DNA of 64,000 nucleotides. Source: Leptospira kemamanensis (lineage in GTDB: Bacteria > Spirochaetota > Leptospiria > Leptospirales > Leptospiraceae). Below the pieces are notes generated by a model. That model searched no databases. It was not told where the DNA came from and saw only the letters and a program-made list of their open reading frames with translations. Made by a program: the position numbers and the translations under genes. Numbering within the stretch: the stretch's first letter is position 1; each line of letters starts with the position of its first letter. The stretch spans positions 372,001 through 436,000 of the forward strand of contig NZ_RQGG01000032.1 in the NCBI RefSeq assembly GCF_004769665.1, given 5' to 3'. Below are positions 57,230-64,000 of this stretch, in pieces.

Positions 57230-58135
57230 TTACGAGGTTCCGTCAGAATCTGTTTTTTCCTTCATCTTTTGCGCAAATACCAAATATTGCATCGCTTTTT
57301 CTGGGTTTCCATTGAAAAGATATAATAAACTTAAGTCCAGTGCCTCTTGTGGGTCTGGAGGGGAAAACTCATCTGGATTTTCCTTTGAAAGTTCTAATTT
57401 GGTTTTGAATTCTTTTAATTTCTTTTTTGCTTTGGATTGAATGCGTTCCAAACTTTCCTTGGCGATGCTGTCTTCTTCTTGCCAAGAGGATTGTAATGTT
57501 TCATTAAAATGAGTGAAACCAACATCTTCTTTTACCATAGTTGTCAGCAAATTAGCAGAAGCTTTGTAATTTCCTTGTTTGGCTAAAATTTCGGATTGGA
57601 TGATTTTTAACTGAGCATTTCCAGGATACAGAATCAAATAACGTTCTATCATTTTTAAACTTTCTGGAAAACGATTCCTTTCGTAATAAAACATCGCAAG
57701 CCCTCCTAAAGCTGATTTATGGTTCGGTTCAATTTTGATGACATTGTTTAAATACACTTCTGTTTTCTCATCGTTTCCCAATTTCTGATAGGCTTGGGCA
57801 AGAAGGAGGTGGGCAGAGATAAACTTCTTTTCAAAAGATAATGTTTGTTTTAGGAAACTGACCGCTTTTTCGATTTCGTTATGTTTGTAGAGAGATACTG
57901 CTAAATTATAACAATTTTTGACATTGGCATGTAGTTGGTAGGCTTTCGAAAAAAGAGGAATGGCCTCTGCATGTTTCCCTTGTTTTGCGTAAATCACACC
58001 TAAGTTTTGTAATGCCAAATGGTAATTTGGATCTTTTTCTAATAAAGATTTGTATTGCGTTTCGGCACGATCCCACTCTCCATTGCGCTCTAAACGCACT
58101 GCTTCATTGAAAAGAGCCAAAATTTCTTGTGCCAT
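57230..58135 (-). CDS. Cytosolic TPR-repeat protein
   Basis: 301 residues without a signal peptide. About five to six TPRs in the first 200 residues, e.g. NYHLALQNLGVIYAKQGKHA and SALGGLAMFYYERNRFPESL, followed by a charged C-terminal region rich in Lys/Glu. It probably mediates protein-protein contacts with the coupled TPR lipoprotein or others. Divergent from rlpA. Confidence 0.8.
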   Translation of the reverse strand: MAQEILALFNEAVRLERNGEWDRAETQYKSLLEKDPNYHLALQNLGVIYAKQGKHAEAIPLFSKAYQLHANVKNCYNLAVSLYKHNEIEKAVSFLKQTLSFEKKFISAHLLLAQAYQKLGNDEKTEVYLNNVIKIEPNHKSALGGLAMFYYERNRFPESLKMIERYLILYPGNAQLKIIQSEILAKQGNYKASANLLTTMVKEDVGFTHFNETLQSSWQEEDSIAKESLERIQSKAKKKLKEFKTKLELSKENPDEFSPPDPQEALDLSLLYLFNGNPEKAMQYLVFAQKMKEKTDSDGTS

Positions 58136-58244
58136 ACAGAGCGATTATCGAAGCAGAATCGAAACTCCCCTAAAGAATTTTTATCAGGAGATTGGAAAAA
58201 CCTTCCGACAGGTACACACAAGAGTCCAGAGAAAGGGGAAAAAT

Positions 58245-59120
58245 ATGCAAAGGCTCATATTCATCACCATTGTATTGTGGTTCGTGTCGTGCACATCAGC
58301 AGATGCCACGAGAAGAGATTATAGTGCTTCTGGAGATCCAGAAGATATTTTCTTTGAACGTTCACAAAAATCGAAATCATCCGGGTCAAACGACCCAGTT
58401 GCAAAGTCCATCATGGACGATTTGGATGCTAAATCCAAACCAAGTGTGACAACTGCACCTGTGGACTTACCTACCAAAAAACCTACCACTCAATTCGATG
58501 AAGTGGGTCTTTCTTCGTGGTATGGACAAAAATTCCAAGGTCGTCCAACGGCAAGTGGAGAACCATTTGATCGTATGAAAATGACTGGGGCACATCGTAC
58601 GCTTCCCATTGGAACTGTTGTTAAAATCCAAAACTTAGAAAATCAAAAAGAAGCTGTCGTTCGCATCAATGACAGAGGTCCTTTTGTGGATGAAAGGATC
58701 GTGGACGTTTCAGAAAAAACAGCTGAAATCTTAGAGTTTAAAGACAAAGGGATTACGAAAGTTGGGATTAAGGTATTAAAAAAAGGGGAAGATGAATTGG
58801 CAGATGATTTAGATGATGCCGACCTTTTGGACGATACTCCTGCAAAACCTGAAAAACTGACTCCAGTCAAACCAGGTGTAGCAAAACCAGCTCTTACTGG
58901 GAAAGGATTTACTGTCCAAGTAGGTGTTTTCCAAGAAAAAGAACGTGCAGTCAAATACCAAGAAACCATCAAATCCGAGTACAACCAAACTGTTTTTGTC
59001 ACTCCAAGAGATGGGAAATACGTCGTACAAGTAGGAGATTTTGCGGACCGAGCGAAGGCAGAATCACTTAAATCCAAATTGAAATACGACGGGATTGATT
59101 GTTTTATCGCGACCCGTTAG
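58245..59120 (+). CDS. rlpA: RlpA-like septal lipoprotein (DPBB + SPOR)
   Basis: 291 residues. Lipoprotein signal with lipid Cys16 (VLWFVSCTS), a low-complexity linker, the double-psi beta-barrel with GLSSWYGQKFQGRPTASGE, GAHRTLPIGT and RINDRGPF, then a SPOR domain (about 215-291) with FTVQVGVFQEKERAVKY. RlpA enzymes cleave stem-peptide-free glycan at the septum; the key acidic residues of the DPBB motif are present. ATG 58245 follows AAAGGGGA and gives the signal sequence; the open frame to 58050 overlaps the divergent TPR gene and is not used. Confidence 0.93.
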   Translation: MQRLIFITIVLWFVSCTSADATRRDYSASGDPEDIFFERSQKSKSSGSNDPVAKSIMDDLDAKSKPSVTTAPVDLPTKKPTTQFDEVGLSSWYGQKFQGRPTASGEPFDRMKMTGAHRTLPIGTVVKIQNLENQKEAVVRINDRGPFVDERIVDVSEKTAEILEFKDKGITKVGIKVLKKGEDELADDLDDADLLDDTPAKPEKLTPVKPGVAKPALTGKGFTVQVGVFQEKERAVKYQETIKSEYNQTVFVTPRDGKYVVQVGDFADRAKAESLKSKLKYDGIDCFIATR

Positions 59121-59134
59121 TCCTTTTCCCTTTC

Positions 59135-59171
59135 CTCCGAGCAAAAAAGTACAGTCCTGATTTGCTCGGGG
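59135..59171 (+). other. Stem-loop 1 between rlpA and the phosphatase gene
   Basis: CCGAGCAAA (59137-59145) and TTTGCTCGG (59161-59169) pair perfectly; extended by a G-U and a C-G pair to 11 pairs, with a 15-base loop. It is followed at once by a second stem-loop rather than a T tract. Confidence 0.55.
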
Positions 59172-59207
59172 CAGGTGGAAAATGGATTGATTTCACATTT
59201 TCCCCTG
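59172..59207 (+). other. Stem-loop 2, directly abutting stem-loop 1
   Basis: CAGG and GGAAAATG (59172-59184, one bulged T) pair with CATTTTCC and CCTG (59196-59207): 12 pairs with an 11-base loop. Together with stem-loop 1 it fills most of the 124-base gap, ending 37 bases before the phosphatase ATG. It could be a structured leader or a 3'-end element of rlpA. Confidence 0.55.
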
Positions 59208-59244
59208 TTACGATTTCGTATTAAATCCACAACTAGAAGACCCT

Positions 59245-62200
59245 ATGGAAAGCACCTTATCCGTTGACCACATACTAACAAATTATTATACATTCGGTAG
59301 TTTAATTGTCACTGTCCTCCTAGCGGTCTTGTCGACATTCTTTTTCTCTCTCAAAGACAAAACCGTTGCCACCAAACACATGGCCTTGGCCTGTTTGTTT
59401 TTAGCTCTTTTTCAATTTGGGTATTTACTCGGAGCCTTTTATTACCATCCGATTGCCTCTTATCATCGTTGGATCACTGGTGGAATTATCATTTTTGGGA
59501 TCATCCACTTTGGACAATACTTCTTTCGTTTCCCAGATAACAGAGATTCTAAGGCTGCAAACATCATCCAAGCTATTTTTTATGCAATTGCTATTGTTGT
59601 TGTACTTTGGTTTTTGGTCAGTGTCTCTCAAGGAGAAAGAAAATACCATTTCACCGCACATCACTGGGATTTTAATTCTGAAGGAGCAAGTCGGATATTA
59701 AGTTTATTCATCGCAGGGTATTCTTTTATCAATTTTATCATCTTACCTAGTTACCGTCTTTTAAATTTAGAAAAAGACAAACGAAGCACCCTCTTCATCA
59801 TTATGATTGCAGGTTTAATTGCAGCGGTTGTCCCTAATTTAACAAACGTTATGAGTCGTGATGGTGCAATGGAACGATCTACTTATTTAACAGCCATTGT
59901 ATTAACATTTTCATTTTTTATCATCACCATTACCTTCATCAATAATAGTATTGAACGTACCACTTTCATGGTAAAAATAGTAGGAATTTCTTTTGTAACC
60001 ATCCTACTCATCATGCAAGCGTTCTCGTATTTGGTGGACCAAGAGAAAGAACTCTCTTTTGATAATACTGCGATCCAAAAAGCACTTAGGGTTGCAGAAG
60101 GTGGGGAACGATCCAAAGATATTTTGTTTGTGATCGAATATGATTCTAACACTCAAAGTTTAAAAAAAGCTTACCTCCCTTCTAACGTCACATTGGATTT
60201 ACCACTTGTCCAAGCAGATTTATACAACACTGCATTGTATGATGAAGTGATTACCATTGGAGAAACTGATTATCGAAAAGAATTAACTTCACTTCTCGGC
60301 AAAACTCCTTATTATTTCGAAGGTTACAAAGTTGCCATCCTCAATTTTCTCGAAGAGAATAATGACTTAGAAGGCAAAGAACTAAAAACAGAAATTTCCA
60401 AACTCATTGAAAAAATCAACAAACGAACCTTCATAAACACAAACAAATTGGTAGATATTGATCCAGATGAATTCTGTGAAGAAGGTGTCAAATATATTGA
60501 AAAAGTGAAAAATGTAGACACCTTCCGTGATTCGATCCTCAAACATGTGAAAGAATGTAAATGGGATGGAAAAGAAATCTCTGGTCGCGACTTAAAAGTG
60601 GAAATGTTAAAGTATTTCCGCTATTTTAAACCAGACTTAACACGTCACTATCGTAAAGACTTAGATGGAATTTCGCATTACGTTGCTTATATGACGTATG
60701 ATGCCAAAAAGAAAATCAACCGCGAAGTTGGATTTAACTATCGAGATTATCGAAATTACATGCATAAATCAGCAAAACTAGAGTTAGTCATCCTTGCCAT
60801 TGTGATGATCGTACTTTTGGTTGTGTTTCCATTATTCTTTCGTTCAGCCCTTGTCAATCCACTCTATGCACTGCTTGCTGGGGTAGAAAAAGTGAACCAA
60901 GGGAATTTAGAAGTTGAAGTTCCCATCAAAGTAAATGATGAGATTGGATTCTTGGCCGAGTCGTTTAATGGCATGGTTTCCTCGATCCGAGATGCAAGAC
61001 GAGAACTACAAGATTATGCAGAAAACTTGGAAGAAAAGGTTAAAGAAAGAACCAAAGAACTCCAAGAGAAAATGGATGAAATCCATCGTTTGAAAGTACA
61101 ACAAGATGGTGACTACTTCTTAACTTCGCTCCTCGCCAAACCATTGTTCTTCAATGCGAACAAATCTGAAAATATTCGTTGTGATTTTTTTGTTCACCAA
61201 AAGAAAACCTTTGAATTCCGAAATAAAACCGGAGATTTGGGGGGAGATATTTGTATCACAGGTAACTTAAAGTTAGGAAAACCTGATGACTTCCGTCGTT
61301 ACACAATGGTAATGAACGGTGATGCGATGGGAAAATCCATGCAAGGGGCAGGTGGATCACTTGTAATGGGTGTTGTGATGAACTCTATCATGGCACGTTC
61401 CGCAGGAAACAAACGAATTTTAAATCGAACTCCCGAAGAATGGTTAACAGACGTTTATGAAGAAGTGAACGCGGTCTTCAAATCCTTTAGTGGAACTATG
61501 GTGATCTCAGCTACCGTCATGCTCATTGATGATGAGACAGGTAAAATTTGGTACTTTAATGCGGAACACCCTTATAGCATTTTGTATCGTGATGGAAAAG
61601 CAAGTTTCATCGAAAATGAATTAAAACTTAGAAAACTAGGTCTTGATTCCGAATATCCATTTGAAGTGCAAACCTTCCAATTACTTCCTGGTGACCAACT
61701 CATATTGGGATCTGACGGTAGAGATGATATTGATTTAACTCCAGACGAAGATGTAAGAACCATCAATGAAGATGAAACAATGGTTTTACGTTTCGTAGAA
61801 GAATCAGATGGAGATATTTACGAAGTGGAAAGACTCGTAAAAAATGCGGGTGATATCACGGACGACATTTCCATGTTAAGTGTTGTTTTCAAAAGTGAAA
61901 AATCACCTATCCATCACGCACCAACAAAAGATGATCTTTCTCACCAACCTATTGATGACTTCTTTGAAACACCAGGTGATGATTGGGACGAAGCACTGAC
62001 TACAGTAGGTGCCTTTGAAGAAGGTAAGGCCCTTTACCAAAATGGTGAAATCGAAAGAGCAATCACCGTGATGAAAAAAGCCTTTTTAGCTGATCCAAAT
62101 AACCAAAAGTTAAACAAATTCCTTGGACTTGTAAGTTATAAAGGGAAAGAATATGACATCGCTGCCAAAGTCCTTACAGAATTCTTAAAAGAGAATGAAG

Positions 62201-62463
62201 GATCTGGTGAATATTGGTATTACCTAGCTATGTCTGAGAAAAAACTTGGAAATTATGAAAGAGCACTCAAAGCAGCACAAGAAGCTTTGAAATATGACCC
62301 TGAAAATTTCCAAAATCTCATCAACTTGGCCGATGTTAGCCGATTGTTAGGAAATGTAGACCGAGCTCTCACTTATGTGACAAGAGCACAATCCATTGAC
62401 CCAACTAACAAAAACGTGGTCAAACTTTCCAAACTGTTAGAAAAAGCAACTAGCCTCAATTAA
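59245..62463 (+). CDS. Large membrane SpoIIE-type phosphatase with HAMP and TPR domains
   Basis: 1072 residues. Seven or so N-terminal membrane helices (about 15-235), another helix near 245, a large extracytoplasmic region (about 265-505), a helix (about 510-530), HAMP (about 530-585), coiled coil to about 620, a SpoIIE/PP2C domain (about 640-890) with [31 protein letters not shown] and DITDDISML, and at least four TPRs at the end (about 920-1060). It likely senses an envelope signal and dephosphorylates a partner-switching protein. It ends eight bases into the convergent chemoreceptor gene. Confidence 0.88.
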   Translation: MESTLSVDHILTNYYTFGSLIVTVLLAVLSTFFFSLKDKTVATKHMALACLFLALFQFGYLLGAFYYHPIASYHRWITGGIIIFGIIHFGQYFFRFPDNRDSKAANIIQAIFYAIAIVVVLWFLVSVSQGERKYHFTAHHWDFNSEGASRILSLFIAGYSFINFIILPSYRLLNLEKDKRSTLFIIMIAGLIAAVVPNLTNVMSRDGAMERSTYLTAIVLTFSFFIITITFINNSIERTTFMVKIVGISFVTILLIMQAFSYLVDQEKELSFDNTAIQKALRVAEGGERSKDILFVIEYDSNTQSLKKAYLPSNVTLDLPLVQADLYNTALYDEVITIGETDYRKELTSLLGKTPYYFEGYKVAILNFLEENNDLEGKELKTEISKLIEKINKRTFINTNKLVDIDPDEFCEEGVKYIEKVKNVDTFRDSILKHVKECKWDGKEISGRDLKVEMLKYFRYFKPDLTRHYRKDLDGISHYVAYMTYDAKKKINREVGFNYRDYRNYMHKSAKLELVILAIVMIVLLVVFPLFFRSALVNPLYALLAGVEKVNQGNLEVEVPIKVNDEIGFLAESFNGMVSSIRDARRELQDYAENLEEKVKERTKELQEKMDEIHRLKVQQDGDYFLTSLLAKPLFFNANKSENIRCDFFVHQKKTFEFRNKTGDLGGDICITGNLKLGKPDDFRRYTMVMNGDAMGKSMQGAGGSLVMGVVMNSIMARSAGNKRILNRTPEEWLTDVYEEVNAVFKSFSGTMVISATVMLIDDETGKIWYFNAEHPYSILYRDGKASFIENELKLRKLGLDSEYPFEVQTFQLLPGDQLILGSDGRDDIDLTPDEDVRTINEDETMVLRFVEESDGDIYEVERLVKNAGDITDDISMLSVVFKSEKSPIHHAPTKDDLSHQPIDDFFETPGDDWDEALTTVGAFEEGKALYQNGEIERAITVMKKAFLADPNNQKLNKFLGLVSYKGKEYDIAAKVLTEFLKENEGSGEYWYYLAMSEKKLGNYERALKAAQEALKYDPENFQNLINLADVSRLLGNVDRALTYVTRAQSIDPTNKNVVKLSKLLEKATSLN

Positions 62464-63802
62464 TTGAGGTTAGGTTGACATTTTCCAAAGTTTTAGTTTC
62501 CAGATAATTGATGTATTCATCAAATATTTTAGAAAGAGCCGAAAAGTAATTTTGCATTTTGGCTCTTTCTTTTTTCACTTCTTCTGTATTTTTCTGAAGC
62601 ATTGCCTCTTTAATCCGAACTGCACATTGGTGTAATTCCTTATGGGGAAGTTCTAATTGTTCGTGAATTTGTCTTTGTTTCTCATCTAAAACGCTACTTT
62701 GGTAATACCATAAACCCATTTTACATAGAGTATGATTCAATTGGGGAAGAGATTCGACTTTGTCAGATTCGATAGCCAAATCAACAGCTTTCACCCAATT
62801 GACATGATCCATTCTTCTATGAAATATAAACTCTAAAAGCCAAACAGAATTTTGATTGGTGATCAATTTGACTGTTTCTTCGATTTGCGAAAAAATAGAG
62901 TCAAAATCTGATTTAGACTTTAGGCTATGATCAGAAAGTATATGAACTTGATTGGAAATGTTTGTGGAATCATTCGCGATATTGGCAGAGGCACTTCCCA
63001 CTTCCCTTAATTTTAATTCCAATTCATGGAATTGAGAAATCAACATTTGAATTTCACTCAAATTGGAGTTGGATTCTTTCCGATTGGAAATGATCACTCG
63101 TTCGATACCTTGGATTTTTTCTATGATTTCTACCAAAACTGAAGTTCGGGCTTTTGAATTTTCCTGAAATTCTAAAAATCGATTTTTGATATGAGTCGCT
63201 GATTCTTGAATCGTTTTCACCGCAAGTTTTGTATTCTCTGCGAGTTTGGAAACTCCGTCTGCCACAACGGAAAAGCCACGTCCACCTTCTCCAGCTCTAG
63301 CAGCTTCGATAGAAGCATTGAGTGCTAATAAATTAGTACGATCCGAAATGTCTTTGACCAATTGTATGTTTTCATTGATTTTCGTAAGGTCTTTGTAAAG
63401 AGATTGAAATTCTTCATCATTTTTTTGGTTCTCTGATTTCACCCACAACGACTGTTTGGCGATATTTTCCATCTCAATAGAAGTAGCCTCTAAACTTTTT
63501 ACCAAGGTTTGATTTCTCTGACCCGTTAGATCGAAAGTATTGAGTGTTTCGGTAATTTGAAACGAAATAGAATGGATCACCGCATCTAACTCTTCAGCAC
63601 TACTTGCGAGATTCATGGAAATATCACTGAATTGGGACAAACCAGAAACAAACTCCGCTTGCACTTTTTCAATATTTTTTAGATTTGTGGATGTACTTAA
63701 AATCGATGTAGCAATTCCATCTGCGGATGAGGAAATCAAAGACCGCAATTGTTTTTGTAATTCTAATAACTCAAGAACTTCCTTATCCATTGGAGATTCC
63801 AT
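62456..63802 (-). CDS. Cytosolic methyl-accepting chemotaxis protein with CZB zinc domain
   Basis: About 448 residues without membrane helices. The signalling hairpin tip is [20 protein letters not shown], followed by [16 protein letters not shown], diagnostic of MCPs. The C-terminus (about 340-448) has the chemoreceptor zinc-binding CZB pattern: [16 protein letters not shown], then [13 protein letters not shown], supplying three His and one Cys. It may sense zinc or oxidants inside the cell. The frame is open to 63922; ATG 63802 or 63790 is preferred because further extension collides with the divergent gene and adds non-conserved residues. Confidence 0.87.
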   Translation of the reverse strand: MESPMDKEVLELLELQKQLRSLISSSADGIATSILSTSTNLKNIEKVQAEFVSGLSQFSDISMNLASSAEELDAVIHSISFQITETLNTFDLTGQRNQTLVKSLEATSIEMENIAKQSLWVKSENQKNDEEFQSLYKDLTKINENIQLVKDISDRTNLLALNASIEAARAGEGGRGFSVVADGVSKLAENTKLAVKTIQESATHIKNRFLEFQENSKARTSVLVEIIEKIQGIERVIISNRKESNSNLSEIQMLISQFHELELKLREVGSASANIANDSTNISNQVHILSDHSLKSKSDFDSIFSQIEETVKLITNQNSVWLLEFIFHRRMDHVNWVKAVDLAIESDKVESLPQLNHTLCKMGLWYYQSSVLDEKQRQIHEQLELPHKELHQCAVRIKEAMLQKNTEEVKKERAKMQNYFSALSKIFDEYINYLETKTLENVNLTSIN

Positions 63803-63848
63803 GGAAGTATTTCTGATGATGTGTTCTCTAATGGATTTACGATTTTGG

Positions 63849-64000
63849 ATGAGACTCAGTTTTAAGGTATTGTGCGTTTTAAAAGGAAACATAATTCGTA
63901 TCACTATTTTTATCGGACTCATTCTTTCACTATTTTCTTACGATCGAAAGTTGAATTTAAAAAAACCAGCTTGCCAGTTACAGGAAACTCTGACAAAATA
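63849..64000 (+). CDS. Start of an exported or membrane protein gene (3' end outside window)
   Basis: An in-frame ATG at 63849 opens a frame that runs off the window. After about 14 residues it shows a typical hydrophobic signal segment ([16 protein letters not shown]) followed by a charged region with one cysteine. TTG 63870, or a start near 63891 behind AAAAGGAAAC, are alternatives. Function unknown; support is the signal-like segment and position divergent from the chemoreceptor. Confidence 0.4.
   Translation, partial: MRLSFKVLCVLKGNIIRITIFIGLILSLFSYDRKLNLKKPACQLQETLTK

Noticed and set aside
58050..58244. N-terminal extension of rlpA to 58050
   Set aside because: It overlaps the divergent TPR gene by 86 bases and would bury the lipoprotein signal that begins at 58245.
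1..64000. tRNA genes, CRISPR arrays, insertion sequences or prophage
   Set aside because: No cloverleaf-like sequence, regular repeat array, transposase or phage gene was seen on either strand.

Overview
The window looks like a chromosome segment of a spirochaete of the genus Leptospira. The evidence is a flgN-flgK-flgL-fliW-csrA flagellar block, many lipoproteins with loose spirochaetal lipoboxes, two PilZ-like proteins resembling the Leptospira-restricted DUF1577 type, a fused coenzyme-B12 acyl-CoA mutase, and dense AT-rich coding with frequent TTG/GTG starts and ATGA overlaps. Base composition looks higher in GC than I expect for the pathogenic species, so a saprophytic lineage is my inference. 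No tRNA, rRNA, CRISPR array, insertion sequence or prophage was recognised. No gene-free gap exceeds 300 bases; the largest are 4410-4638 and 34014-34229.

Layout. 1-4409: glycine cleavage genes gcvT (cut by the window edge), gcvH and gcvP, then a small [2Fe-2S] protein and a terminator-like region. 4639-5514: anchored dihaem cytochrome c. 5568-14659 (minus): exported papain-like protease with fibronectin repeats, a small exported partner, a membrane protein, the IcmF-type mutase and an acyltransferase. 14731-19052: PAP2 phosphatase, flippase, a transglycosylase-like protein and an outer-membrane barrel candidate. 19043-23688 (minus): response regulator with kinase-like ATPase, and an exported module of an HtrA protease plus an apparently dead HtrA paralogue. 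23861-27848: rhodanese-like protein lacking its cysteine, YihQ-like GH31 lipoprotein and a phosphoesterase. 27855-33458 (minus): OsmC, acyltransferase, csrA, fliW, flgL, flgK, flgN.

33545-41479: small proteins, aat, a PilZ-like protein, an ECF sigma factor with two membrane neighbours, and a PhoB/PhoR-like pair. 41531-47213: argJ coupled to a pseudophosphatase-like and an intact SpoIIE-type membrane phosphatase, then an M50 protease. 47271-49332: UDP-glucuronate decarboxylase and transhydrogenase subunit alpha-1, closed by a clear terminator. 49400-55313 (minus): OmpA-like protein, PilZ-like protein, hisS, PAP2 phosphatase and LpxL-like acyltransferase as one tight operon. 55407-64000: a divergent dihydropteroate synthase, TPR proteins, rlpA, a large SpoIIE-type phosphatase with TPRs, a cytosolic CZB chemoreceptor and the start of one more gene.

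The recurring theme is envelope maintenance (proteases, acyltransferases, phosphatases, RlpA, OmpA) and signalling. The most unusual feature is the number of enzyme-like proteins missing catalytic residues: two sit directly beside an intact paralogue in the same operon. I found no obvious wholly new defence or mobile system.
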